64,000 nucleotides of DNA from NCBI RefSeq assembly GCF_002885975.1, contig NZ_POSP01000003.1:2046001-2110000 (forward strand), given 5' to 3'. Under the pieces are notes generated by a model. It saw only the letters and a program-made list of their open reading frames with translations. It was not told the origin of the DNA and did no database searches. The DNA comes from Paucibacter aquatile. GTDB taxonomy: Bacteria; Pseudomonadota; Gammaproteobacteria; Burkholderiales; Burkholderiaceae_C. The position numbers were made by a program, and so were the translations under genes. This document shows positions 1 through 8,231 of this stretch, piece after piece. Numbering within the stretch: position 1 is the first letter of the stretch; every line of letters starts with the position of its first letter.

Positions 1-260
1 TACGGCAAACCGGCAAAGGCAGCCGAGCGAGCGAAATCTCGAAACGCGTAATCGCGTTTGAGCGGGTGCTCGATCTGCGGCTTGAGCTCGGCCACCTGAA
101 AGGTCACGCCCAGCAAGATGGCATGCCACTGCACACGCCGGCCATGGCGCGCCGCGACGGCATCGACCCACTCCGAGGCGATGTAGCTGTAGGGCGAGGA
201 AAAATCGAAATAGAAATGCAGCGGGCCTTTTTGCATGGCTTGCGCTGAACGTTCGGGCAT
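1..260 (-). CDS. 2-hydroxychromene-2-carboxylate isomerase-like DsbA-family protein (partial)
   Basis: This is the N-terminal 86 codons of a leftward gene that runs off the window. After a short leader it reads FYFDFSSPYSY, the hallmark start of the thioredoxin-fold kappa-GST/HCCA isomerase family. That family isomerises 2-hydroxychromene-2-carboxylate in naphthalene-type degradation or acts as a glutathione-dependent isomerase or oxidoreductase. The serine-containing FSSPYS segment is the usual glutathione-contact position of the family. I chose the ATG at 260; an in-frame ATG at 275 would add five residues. The gene lies 117 bp downstream of the CHAT gene on the same strand and is probably unrelated to it. 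The substrate cannot be inferred from this fragment. Confidence 0.75.
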   Translation of the reverse strand, partial: MPERSAQAMQKGPLHFYFDFSSPYSYIASEWVDAVAARHGRRVQWHAILLGVTFQVAELKPQIEHPLKRDYAFRDFARSAAFAGLP

Positions 261-377
261 GGTGGTTTCAAGCATCTTGGAACCATAGACCATTCGGGCC
301 CGTTCTTGCAGCCAGACTTACCAGCAGGCGCGGCACCCGGTGCGGCTGGCGCCCGGGCTGAGCGCCCCATACCGGCT

Positions 378-3300
378 TCAGCGCTGCGTGGCCGCACGCG
401 CCAGATAGAAGGCGCCCCAGTAGAAAGGATGCGATTGCCCGCCCGCAGACCGCGCCAGAAACTCGCGCTGGGCCGACTGCAAGGCGCGCGCGCTGTCGCC
501 ATGGCGACGCAGGGCGGCATAGAAGGCTCGCATCCAGCGCCGGGTGGCGGCGTCGTCCACGCTCCAGAGGCTGGACAAGACTTCGCTGGCGCCGGCCTGC
601 AAAAGGCTGGCATTGAGCCCGGCCACCTCAGCCCCGGATCCATCGTCGCCACCGCCCAGGCCCGTGGAACAGGCCGACAGCGTCACCAGCTGGGTGTGCG
701 TGAAGGGCATGCGCGCCAGCTCGGCCAGGTGCAGGCGCTGGCCATCCCCCAGGCGCAGCCAGGAGCGCGACATCACGCCGGGACGCAAAGTGAAGTGCGT
801 GCCCAGATGCAACAGGCCGCCCGCTTCCTTGCGAGCTGCCGCTTGCAACTCCTCCTGCAAGGTGCGGTGGGTGAAGCTGGCATCCAGCCAGCCCTGGCCC
901 CGCCACAAACCCGGCCCGCCCGTGCAGACGCCTGTGCCCAGCCCCTCGATCGGGCCCGCCACCAGCTCGCAGATTTCCTGCGCCACGGCAGGCAGGGCTG
1001 GCAGTCCGGCCACGGCCTGGCTGCTACCGAAGGCACGCAAGCGCCGCTCGGTCCATGGCGGCGAGCGGGCCGCCAGCTCACGGGCGCCGCCCTCGGGCAG
1101 GCGTTGCACCAGGCGCAAGCTTTGGCCGAGATAGCCCTCGGGCCCGCGCAGCAGGCCCAGGGGCAGGTAGCGCAGCGCACCGTCGAGAACCAGCTCCACT
1201 TGCTTGGCCTTGGCATGCCGGGCGGCCCGCAGCAGAGGATGGCCCAGGCGCTGGAACCAGTGGCGCAGCTCGGCATCAACCGGCTCGCGCGCCTCGATCT
1301 TGCGCAGCAGCTCGGCCACATCCTGGCCCAGCTGACGCGCCGGCCAGGCCAGCTCGATCTGCGACTGGCCGCCGGCATGAACCATCAGCAGATTGAGCCG
1401 CTCCTGACCCGAAATGCTCCAGACCTCCAGCACGCCGGCCGCAGGCCGCTGCCGCCTGGTACCGGCCGGCAGCCCGGGCCTGGCCGCCAGGGGCTGTGCG
1501 GGTTGGGTCTGCATCATCTGCTGCATCCACTGCTGCCATTGCTGCAGCCTCATTGCTTCGCCTTCCCGTTGGGCACGCCACTGCTGCTGAGACTGCGCCA
1601 GGCGGCGCGGGCTCAAGACCTCGCTGCCTGGCGAGGCTGCGGGCGGCGCATCGGCCCCGCCACGTTCGAGGCCGGCGGCGCTGGGGCTGAAGCCCAGCAG
1701 TGCCTCGGGCGCCCGCAAGCGGGCCGAGCGCCGCACGTGCAGCTGCCCATCGCTGAACTCGTCGAGCTCCAGCGCCGACCAGTCGCGCAGCACATCCTGC
1801 GCCTCGGCGATGCGCCCCGAACGCGCCAGCCAGGCGGCCTGGTCGCGGTACACAAAGGACAGCTCCTGAACAAAGCCGCGCTCCTGGCCCGGCCGCTTGC
1901 CGCGCAGGTCCTGACGCATCAGCTCGATCTGATCCAGGCTCTGGCGACCCAGCTGCATGGCCAGGTCCTCGCGGCCACGCAAGGCCCAGTGGCGTGCCAG
2001 GCCATGGAGGTTGTCCCACAGCGGGGCGGGCGCCGCATAGCTGCCCGCAGCGGCCAGACCGCGCAGATGGTGCTCCAAGGCGGCCGGCCAATCCGCGAGA
2101 CCGTCCTGCCATTGCGCCAAGGTCTTGTGGGAGCGCGCCCGATCGGCCGGCGGCAGGCCGTCGTAATCGGGATGCTGCGCCAGGAACTGCTGCAGTTCCT
2201 CGCAAGGCAAGCCCGTGCCACGCTGGGCCACCGCGGCACGACAGCGGCCGTTGTACGCCTCCAGCAGCAGCGAGGGCGTGTCACCGACGATCTGGCGCAA
2301 GGCCTGCAGGGCTTGTTCGTAATCACGGGCGGCCAGGGCCGGCTGGCCCAGCTGCATTTGCACCGCCGCATGGCTGAGCAGCAAGCGCGATCGCCAGTAG
2401 CCCAGGTCTTTGCGCCCTTCGCTCTCGGACAGGAGCGGCGTCAACAGCTCGGCGGCGCGCCGGGGTTGACCCAGCCGCAGCCACAGCACCGACTGCAGAT
2501 GGCGGGCACGGATGAGTCGGGCCAAACCCACCGTGCCAAGCATGTCCGGGCTCAGCAAAGCATCGAGGGCCTCGCTGGCCGTCAAGGCTTCGCCCAGCTG
2601 ACCCTGGCTCATGCGCAGATTCAGCAGCGTCATGCGATAGGGCAGCACGCGCGGGCTCTTGGCCCCGAACGTTGCTTCGGCCAGCGCCACGGCGCGCAGC
2701 GCCAACGCCAGCGCTTCGTCAAGACGGGCGTAGTGCAGGTAATTGGACGAAAGGTTGTGGAACACGCCCAGCTGAGCCGAGGGGTTGGCGTCGGGGTGGT
2801 GCTCGATGATGCGCAGCGCGTCCTCCAGGGCCTGCTGCGAGCGGTCCATGCGCTCCATCTGCCCGTAGATGGCCGCCATCGAGGCCAGTGCATCCAGCAT
2901 ATCGGGCGCATCACCGCGCCCCATCTGGCGCAACAGCTCGGCCTCCCGCTCGGCATAGCCGGCGGCCAGGGCCAGCTGATCCTGGGCATGGCTGACGACG
3001 GTGCGCAGATTCAGGATCTCACCCATCAGCGCGCTGACGGCCAGGCCTTGACCCTGCAGCAAGGCCTCGGCTTCGCTCAGGCTGGCCTCGCTGCGCTCCA
3101 CCCAACCCGGCGCTTGGCGGCGCCAGCTGGCGGCCACCTCCAGCAGCCGCAGCTGAGCCCGCATGGCGTCTCCCTCGGCGCTTGCAGCCGGAAGCCGGGA
3201 CTGCAGGGCCAGGGCCTCGGCCACCAAGGGCACGGCCTCGTCACGGGCGGCACGGTCCAGGAGGGCGCGCGCAGCCTGCATCAGGTGCCAGACCCGTGCC

Positions 3301-3677
3301 TCCTCGAAACCAGGGGCCTCAGCCGCCGGTTCCAGCCGGGCCAGCATGTCTTTCAGCGCGGTGCTGAAGGGTCGCTCCAGCAACTGCCAGGCCATGCGGG
3401 CCTGCTGCAGGGCCACGGCCAGGGCGACCGCTTCCTTGGGGGGCTGGGCGCAGACCCGGGCCAGCGCAGCAGCGGGTTCACGCAACAGCTGCTCCAGCAT
3501 GGGCCAGCGGGCTTCGCCGGCTGCGGGCGCCCCCTCGCACAGGGTCAGCAAGGCCTGACGGCTCGTCTCAGGAACGGCGCGGCTGTCGGTTCGATTGTCC
3601 GGTGCTGCGGCCCACGCAGGCACGGTCAGCAGGCCCATGGCCAGCAGCCAGGCCGCCACACCCCCGCGCCACATCAT
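378..3677 (-). CDS. Secreted TPR-CHAT domain protein (caspase-like peptidase)
   Basis: A 1099-residue protein. Residues 1-25 form a signal peptide (MMWRGG basic start, hydrophobic core, AWAAA cleavage-like end), so it is probably periplasmic. Residues about 150-650 are Ala/Leu-rich helical repeats resembling tetratricopeptide repeats. The C-terminal third is a CHAT domain: the LLHLGTHF segment carries the presumed catalytic His961 and LVTLSACSTGLG carries Cys1003, followed by the family's SSLWSVDD and FYLA segments. CHAT proteins are clan-CD cysteine peptidases related to separase and caspases. The ATG overlaps the stop of the preceding anti-sigma-like gene by four bases, with no separate ribosome binding site, so translation is probably coupled. 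It is the last gene of the sigma / anti-sigma-like / CHAT group. A periplasmic CHAT protease under an ECF sigma factor is unusual; the target is unknown. Confidence 0.88.
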   Translation of the reverse strand: MMWRGGVAAWLLAMGLLTVPAWAAAPDNRTDSRAVPETSRQALLTLCEGAPAAGEARWPMLEQLLREPAAALARVCAQPPKEAVALAVALQQARMAWQLLERPFSTALKDMLARLEPAAEAPGFEEARVWHLMQAARALLDRAARDEAVPLVAEALALQSRLPAASAEGDAMRAQLRLLEVAASWRRQAPGWVERSEASLSEAEALLQGQGLAVSALMGEILNLRTVVSHAQDQLALAAGYAEREAELLRQMGRGDAPDMLDALASMAAIYGQMERMDRSQQALEDALRIIEHHPDANPSAQLGVFHNLSSNYLHYARLDEALALALRAVALAEATFGAKSPRVLPYRMTLLNLRMSQGQLGEALTASEALDALLSPDMLGTVGLARLIRARHLQSVLWLRLGQPRRAAELLTPLLSESEGRKDLGYWRSRLLLSHAAVQMQLGQPALAARDYEQALQALRQIVGDTPSLLLEAYNGRCRAAVAQRGTGLPCEELQQFLAQHPDYDGLPPADRARSHKTLAQWQDGLADWPAALEHHLRGLAAAGSYAAPAPLWDNLHGLARHWALRGREDLAMQLGRQSLDQIELMRQDLRGKRPGQERGFVQELSFVYRDQAAWLARSGRIAEAQDVLRDWSALELDEFSDGQLHVRRSARLRAPEALLGFSPSAAGLERGGADAPPAASPGSEVLSPRRLAQSQQQWRAQREGEAMRLQQWQQWMQQMMQTQPAQPLAARPGLPAGTRRQRPAAGVLEVWSISGQERLNLLMVHAGGQSQIELAWPARQLGQDVAELLRKIEAREPVDAELRHWFQRLGHPLLRAARHAKAKQVELVLDGALRYLPLGLLRGPEGYLGQSLRLVQRLPEGGARELAARSPPWTERRLRAFGSSQAVAGLPALPAVAQEICELVAGPIEGLGTGVCTGGPGLWRGQGWLDASFTHRTLQEELQAAARKEAGGLLHLGTHFTLRPGVMSRSWLRLGDGQRLHLAELARMPFTHTQLVTLSACSTGLGGGDDGSGAEVAGLNASLLQAGASEVLSSLWSVDDAATRRWMRAFYAALRRHGDSARALQSAQREFLARSAGGQSHPFYWGAFYLARAATQR

Positions 3678-4402
3678 GGTCGGGCGGGCGCCGGGCCGGC
3701 GCTCAGTTCCAATATCAAGACACCGTCGCTCGGCCAGGGAATGCTGCGGCGTTTCAGAATCGCCTGCACCACGGGCAAACGTTCGGCGCTCAGGCCGCTC
3801 AACTCCACATCCAGACCCAGTCGGCCCAAGCGCTCATAACGCCTGACTTCCAGACCCTGGGCTTGCAGATCCTGGGCCAATGCTTCGCGCCATGCCTGCG
3901 GCTCGGGCACCCGCAGCTGCAGCACGCCGTCGCTGCCCCGGGTCACCTCACTCTCGCCGGACGCGCTGGCCGCGGGCTGTGCCGCTTCATCGCTGGGCCA
4001 GTTTGCATCGTGCGGCAAGCCCAACCACACCATCAAGCTCAGCGCCAGGGCGCCCGAGAAGGCTCCGCCCCAGCGCCAGGCGGGCGCCTGCCAGACCCCT
4101 CGCAAGGCCTCTCGCAAGGCCTCTCGCAAGTCCTCTCGCCAGACCCGGCAGCGCTGGCAGCCCGCCGCACGGAACAGGCCCTCGCGCTCGGCGCGCGCCA
4201 GCACCGCCTCCAACTCGCGCGGGGTCAACAAGGGAAGCTCGGTGGGCGTGGCCGACACGGCGCGCTGCAGGCATTGACCTTCGGCATGGGCTTGCGGGCC
4301 GGCACCGGGCGCCGGCGTTGGCTGGCCACGCAAACCGCACAGCCAGGCGTCCAGCTCGGCCTCTTGCGCGCGGCTCAGAGGGTCTTGTTGATCGGCCATC
4401 AT
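3674..4402 (-). CDS. Single-span membrane protein, probable anti-sigma factor
   Basis: A 242-residue protein encoded directly after the ECF sigma gene, with a four-base ATGA overlap. GGAGGAG precedes the ATG at 4402; the next codon is also ATG. The N-terminal half is polar and contains a CQRC pair. One transmembrane segment (GALALSLMVWLGLPH) lies near residues 112-128. The C-terminal half would be periplasmic and ends in a compact alpha/beta region. The position and single-span topology fit an anti-sigma factor, but I do not recognise a classical zinc-binding ASD motif (HxxxCxxC), so the role is inferred. A 12-bp tandem repeat at about 4099-4138 encodes a duplicated LREA block just before the membrane span. 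Confidence 0.7.
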   Translation of the reverse strand: MMADQQDPLSRAQEAELDAWLCGLRGQPTPAPGAGPQAHAEGQCLQRAVSATPTELPLLTPRELEAVLARAEREGLFRAAGCQRCRVWREDLREALREALRGVWQAPAWRWGGAFSGALALSLMVWLGLPHDANWPSDEAAQPAASASGESEVTRGSDGVLQLRVPEPQAWREALAQDLQAQGLEVRRYERLGRLGLDVELSGLSAERLPVVQAILKRRSIPWPSDGVLILELSAGPAPARP

Positions 4403-4995
4403 CGTTCTCCTCCGGCCACCTCGGCATACCAGGGCGCCAGATAGTGCCGCGCCTTGCGACGGCATTGGTAAAGATACTGCCGCGTGGCCTGAGGCGTGCG
4501 ATTGAGCAGTCGGGCCACGTCCTCGATGCTCAGCTCATCCTCGGCAATCCAGCGGATGACGGCGGCGGCCTCAGGTTCGGCCTCGCGAAAGCGGGCCTCG
4601 CACTCGCGGTAACGCGCCAGGGCCAGGCGTGAGGCGGTCAAGGCCTCAGGCCCGGGCAACTCGTCGGGCAAGGCGGGATCGGGCTCCTGCGCCGCCGCCA
4701 GGCTGTGGCTGCTGGGCGGGCGCACCGCGCTGGCACGCAACTCGTCGATGGCCACCGAGCGGGCCACCCGCTTGAGCCAGGGAAACAACTCGGAATCCCC
4801 ACGGTAGCTGGCACAGGACTTCCAGATGCGCAAGAGCGCGTTCTGCAAGGCATCGCGCGCCGCCTCCGGGTCCCGCAGGCACATGCTGCATTCGCGCAGC
4901 AGGGCGCGGCCATAGTCCTCGTAGAGCTGACGAAACGCGAGCCGCATGTCTTCGCCTCCTTGCGCACAGGCCCGCTTGAACACCTCTCGTTCCAT
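4399..4995 (-). CDS. ECF-family RNA polymerase sigma factor
   Basis: A 198-residue protein starting MEREVF. Region 2 covers about residues 20-85: RLAFRQLYEDYGRALL leads into DALQNALLRIWKS and LFPWLKRVARSVAIDELR, the classic core-binding and -10 recognition helices. Region 4 is at the C terminus, with LSIEDVARLLNRTPQATRQYLYQCRRK as the helix-turn-helix for the -35 element. The acidic, proline-rich linker (residues about 95-125) is typical of ECF proteins. An upstream in-frame extension exists, but the ATG at 4995 gives the usual family length. The gene faces away from the lipoprotein/caspase group at 5262, across a 266-bp shared region, so both groups could be its targets (inference). ECF subgroup not assigned. 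Confidence 0.9.
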   Translation of the reverse strand: MEREVFKRACAQGGEDMRLAFRQLYEDYGRALLRECSMCLRDPEAARDALQNALLRIWKSCASYRGDSELFPWLKRVARSVAIDELRASAVRPPSSHSLAAAQEPDPALPDELPGPEALTASRLALARYRECEARFREAEPEAAAVIRWIAEDELSIEDVARLLNRTPQATRQYLYQCRRKARHYLAPWYAEVAGGER

Positions 4996-5261
4996 ATCGC
5001 CGATTGCTCCCACCGGTTTTTGTAACAAAGTGAGTCTAACGAGCAATTGCGACAGCTTGTCAGCGCTGAGGCCGCTTACCGGGCCAGAAAGCCGCCAGCA
5101 CAAGCCAGAGACGTAGCGATGAAGCCAACGTCAGGGCCAGATGGATCACAAACACCCCGGTGAAAACCCCAGGTCATTTGCCCCTGACGAATCGCCCGGC
5201 GCTCCGTCCCTGCCTCCATGCCGCTGCATTGCGGCGCCAAAGCCCGCCCTGGAGGAAGCCC

Positions 5262-7196
5262 GTGAACCCTTGCCATCCAACGATTGCGCCCCACCGGGCG
5301 CTGCGCCTGCCGAGTCTGCCGCTGCTGCTGGCCCTGATGACGCTGGCCGGCTGCGCCAGCAATCCGATTCAGAAGATCAAGGACAGCATGCCGGATCTGC
5401 CCTTCGTCACGCCCCCCTCGCGCACCCACAGCGGATTGCCAGCGATCGCGCCACCACCCGTGGGTGCAGGTGGCAAGGCCGTGATCAGCGACGCTTTCAT
5501 CGACCAGTTCTTCCAGAAAAAGCAGGTCAGCGGTGAAGAGCTGTTGTTTGAGCTGATCGCCATTCGCCAGACCGCGAGCAAGCTCAAGAGCGGCGCCGGT
5601 TGGATGGATTTGGTGGGAGCGCAGGACCTGGCGGCCCGGCCCGGCAGCGGCGTCGACAAAAGCTCAGTGGCAGCGGAACTCCAGAGTGTGGCGATCGGTG
5701 CCGCCCTGAGCGGGCTGGAAAGCCAGCTCGACAAGATGCTCAAGAGCAATGGATCTGCCCAGGAGCTGGATCAATACCTCGGCGCATTGCTGGAGGCCAA
5801 GCAGGCCTTGGCCGACGAAAAGATCGAGCTGCCCTCGGGCGCCGGCCTGAATGCCCAGCAGAAGCGCCGCCTGGTCAGCATGGCAGCCATGTTGGTGGCC
5901 ATGCGCCTGAGCAACAAGCAGCTCGACCAGGCACGCAAGGACTTTGCCGGCATCGAGGACGACTTCCTCAAACTGATCGAGCGCCGCGAGCAGGCGGCAG
6001 GTCTGCTCTACGAGCTGCTGCAGCAAGGTGGCGCCAGCAAGGCCAGCCAGGCCGCGGGCTTCAGCCCGGCGGACCAGGAGTTTCTGGCTCAGCGCCGCAA
6101 CAGCCTGAGCCTCAAGGAATTCTCCAACGATATGGGCGTGCAGAACCTGGCCCTGCGCCTGCTGCGTCAGCGCGACCCGGCGCTCTACGCCGACTACCGC
6201 AGTGGCGTGGACCGCAGCAGCAAACGCACCCAAGCCTATGTGCGCTCCATGGTGGGCGGCGCGGCTTTCGGCAGCCTGGTCTCGGGCTTCGGGCGGCAGT
6301 TGCTGCGCGTCTACAAGGACAAGAAGAACGAGGAGATGCTGGCCGCCCTGCCCCTGGTGCTGGGCTATGGCGTCGAGGTCAAGCGGGGCCTGGGCTTGAG
6401 CTGGGATGTCACCACCCAGGGCATCTTCCCCGACCTGGGCAAGGCCGTGCGACCGGCCCGCTTCCGCCTGAGCCAAGGCGAGCAGATCCTGGAGCTGGGC
6501 AGCGCCGCCGAAGTGCTGGCCGAGCTGGACAAGAGCGAGGCCGGCGGCCTGCTGCGCGAGGCCTTGTTCCGCGACCACGCGCTGGGCCTGATCTACCGTG
6601 TCTACCTCTGCGACCGGGCCGAAGCCGGCCGCATGCTGGACCGCACCATGCCCGCCGATCAGCGCGACCTGGCGGCCCGGGCCTACTTCAAACAGGCGGA
6701 CCTTCAGGGCTTCAGCTTCGCGGCCAGCTTCTCCGGCCGGCCCGACAACGCACGCGAGCTGGAGCTCGGCGACAAGCTGCTGCGCCGCGACCACCGGCGG
6801 CTGAGCGACGACAGCGGCGGTGCGCTCTCGCAGATCCAGCGCAGCGTGAGCGAACGCAGCCGCGAGCTGAGCAATGACCAGCTGCTGCGCCTGATCTTTG
6901 CCAACCGTGAGGGCTCGGCCATGCGCGCCAGCCTGGACCTGGGCCGCGTCAGCGTGCGCGCAGTCCCATCGATGCAGGCCGTCTATGCCTACGAGGCCCA
7001 GGTCGATGGCTGCCGCAGCCTGGTCACGCCCGTCGCCGGTGAGGACCAAGGCAAGTCCGCGCCGCCCGCGCCCAAGCCGCGCGACAAAGTCGAGCAAAGC
7101 CGCCAGGACAAGGACAAGGCCAGCGGCGGCAAGACGGCGGCCGGCGGCAAGCCCGCAGCCAGCACGCCGGCCAAGTCCCAACTCACAGGCCGTTGA
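5262..7196 (+). CDS. Large lipoprotein of unknown function, ECF-linked
   Basis: A 644-residue protein. The GTG at 5262 is preceded by GGAGGAAG at good spacing and gives a clean lipoprotein signal peptide ending in LMTLAGC, so Cys31 would be lipidated; earlier in-frame starts would put a long polar tail before the signal. The body is mostly helical, rich in Leu, Ala, Gln and charged residues, with a coiled-coil tendency over about residues 100-300. The last 45 residues are a Lys/Pro/Ala-rich, probably disordered tail. I do not recognise a family. It heads a rightward group with a CsgG-like lipoprotein and a caspase protein, which suggests a scaffold or anchoring role at the outer membrane (inference). 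Confidence 0.8.
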   Translation: MNPCHPTIAPHRALRLPSLPLLLALMTLAGCASNPIQKIKDSMPDLPFVTPPSRTHSGLPAIAPPPVGAGGKAVISDAFIDQFFQKKQVSGEELLFELIAIRQTASKLKSGAGWMDLVGAQDLAARPGSGVDKSSVAAELQSVAIGAALSGLESQLDKMLKSNGSAQELDQYLGALLEAKQALADEKIELPSGAGLNAQQKRRLVSMAAMLVAMRLSNKQLDQARKDFAGIEDDFLKLIERREQAAGLLYELLQQGGASKASQAAGFSPADQEFLAQRRNSLSLKEFSNDMGVQNLALRLLRQRDPALYADYRSGVDRSSKRTQAYVRSMVGGAAFGSLVSGFGRQLLRVYKDKKNEEMLAALPLVLGYGVEVKRGLGLSWDVTTQGIFPDLGKAVRPARFRLSQGEQILELGSAAEVLAELDKSEAGGLLREALFRDHALGLIYRVYLCDRAEAGRMLDRTMPADQRDLAARAYFKQADLQGFSFAASFSGRPDNARELELGDKLLRRDHRRLSDDSGGALSQIQRSVSERSRELSNDQLLRLIFANREGSAMRASLDLGRVSVRAVPSMQAVYAYEAQVDGCRSLVTPVAGEDQGKSAPPAPKPRDKVEQSRQDKDKASGGKTAAGGKPAASTPAKSQLTGR

Positions 7197-7241
7197 ACGC
7201 CCCTCCCCCCATCCCCACCACTCACCGACGGAGCTTTCGCC

Positions 7242-8231
7242 ATGCCTCGCCTCTGTTCCCCCACCCAAGCCGCCTCGGCCGCCCTGACCTGCCTGCTGCT
7301 GGCCCTGGCCGGCTGCAAGAGCAACCCGCCCAGCCCGCACGAGAAGGACAAGATCGAGCTCAGCCAGGGTGCCATCCGCATGCCCTCGGGCGTCTACCTC
7401 GGCGGCCTGCAAACCATCGACCAGGCCGCCCGCACCAAGCTCTACGTGAGCATGGAAAGCATCGGCGACCCCAGCAACCCCAAGCTGTTGTTCCCGCCCG
7501 AGATGGCCCAGGCCGTGGGCCTGAGCAAGCGGCAGATGAACCGCAATCTCATGGACACCATCCTGGCCTCGCGCCGCTTCGACGTGCTGGAGATGGGCAA
7601 CAGCGTCACGGCCGAGGCCTCCAGCTTCCAGGTGGCGGCCATGGTCAAAGATGCCTGGCAAAGCCTGGAGCCCATGGAAGGCGGTCGTCGCGTGGCGGTG
7701 ACGCGCGTGCTGCTGTCCTTGCAGATCAAGGACCTCTACACCGGCGAGCTGCTGCAGGACCGCGCCATCTCGGTGGAAGGCCAGAGCGGCCAGAGCAGCG
7801 GCGACCGCACCGTGCTGGGACCGCAGGACAAGCCCAACCAGCCCCAGGTGCAACAGGCCCTGGCCAATGACTACAAAAAGGCCATGCACCGCGCCTTCAA
7901 GGAGGCCACGCTGCGCATCCAGGAGGTGTTCCGCCCCCTGGGCAAGGTGGTCTCGTTGGACGGCGACACCATGGGCCTGTTCGGCGGCATCCGCCAGGGC
8001 TTCCAGGGCAAGGATGAGCTGGTGGTCTTCCGCGTGCGCACCCTGCGCCTGCCCAATGGCAAAGAGGAGATCAGCAGCACCATCCCCGTGGCGGCGGTTC
8101 GCTGCGACGGGGTGGGCAGCAACACCAGCCAGTGCGACATCATCCGCAAGCACCCGCAGCACCAGGTGCAGCCGGGCGACTATGCCGTGCTCAGCGAGTA
8201 CTCCAAGGACAACGGCGCGAGGATGGAATGA
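7242..8231 (+). CDS. Lipoprotein, possibly CsgG/FlgO-like
   Basis: A 329-residue lipoprotein: a basic start, a hydrophobic core and a lipobox LLALAGC with Cys24. The mature part contains LMDTILASRRFDVLE, a hydrophobic VAVTRVLLSLQIKDLYTGE stretch, then DYKKAMHRAFKEATLRIQEV and a C-terminal beta-rich region. The helix followed by RFDVLE, then a strand reporting on a secreted modification, is reminiscent of the CsgG/outer-membrane assembly lipoprotein family, but this is a weak resemblance from reading alone. The stop codon overlaps the ATG of the caspase gene (ATGA), so the two are translationally coupled and probably act together. Envelope location is likely. Confidence 0.75.
   Translation: MPRLCSPTQAASAALTCLLLALAGCKSNPPSPHEKDKIELSQGAIRMPSGVYLGGLQTIDQAARTKLYVSMESIGDPSNPKLLFPPEMAQAVGLSKRQMNRNLMDTILASRRFDVLEMGNSVTAEASSFQVAAMVKDAWQSLEPMEGGRRVAVTRVLLSLQIKDLYTGELLQDRAISVEGQSGQSSGDRTVLGPQDKPNQPQVQQALANDYKKAMHRAFKEATLRIQEVFRPLGKVVSLDGDTMGLFGGIRQGFQGKDELVVFRVRTLRLPNGKEEISSTIPVAAVRCDGVGSNTSQCDIIRKHPQHQVQPGDYAVLSEYSKDNGARME

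Noticed and set aside
306..3839. Very long open frame antisense to the CHAT gene
   Set aside because: It lacks any domain and results from high GC codon bias opposite the real gene.
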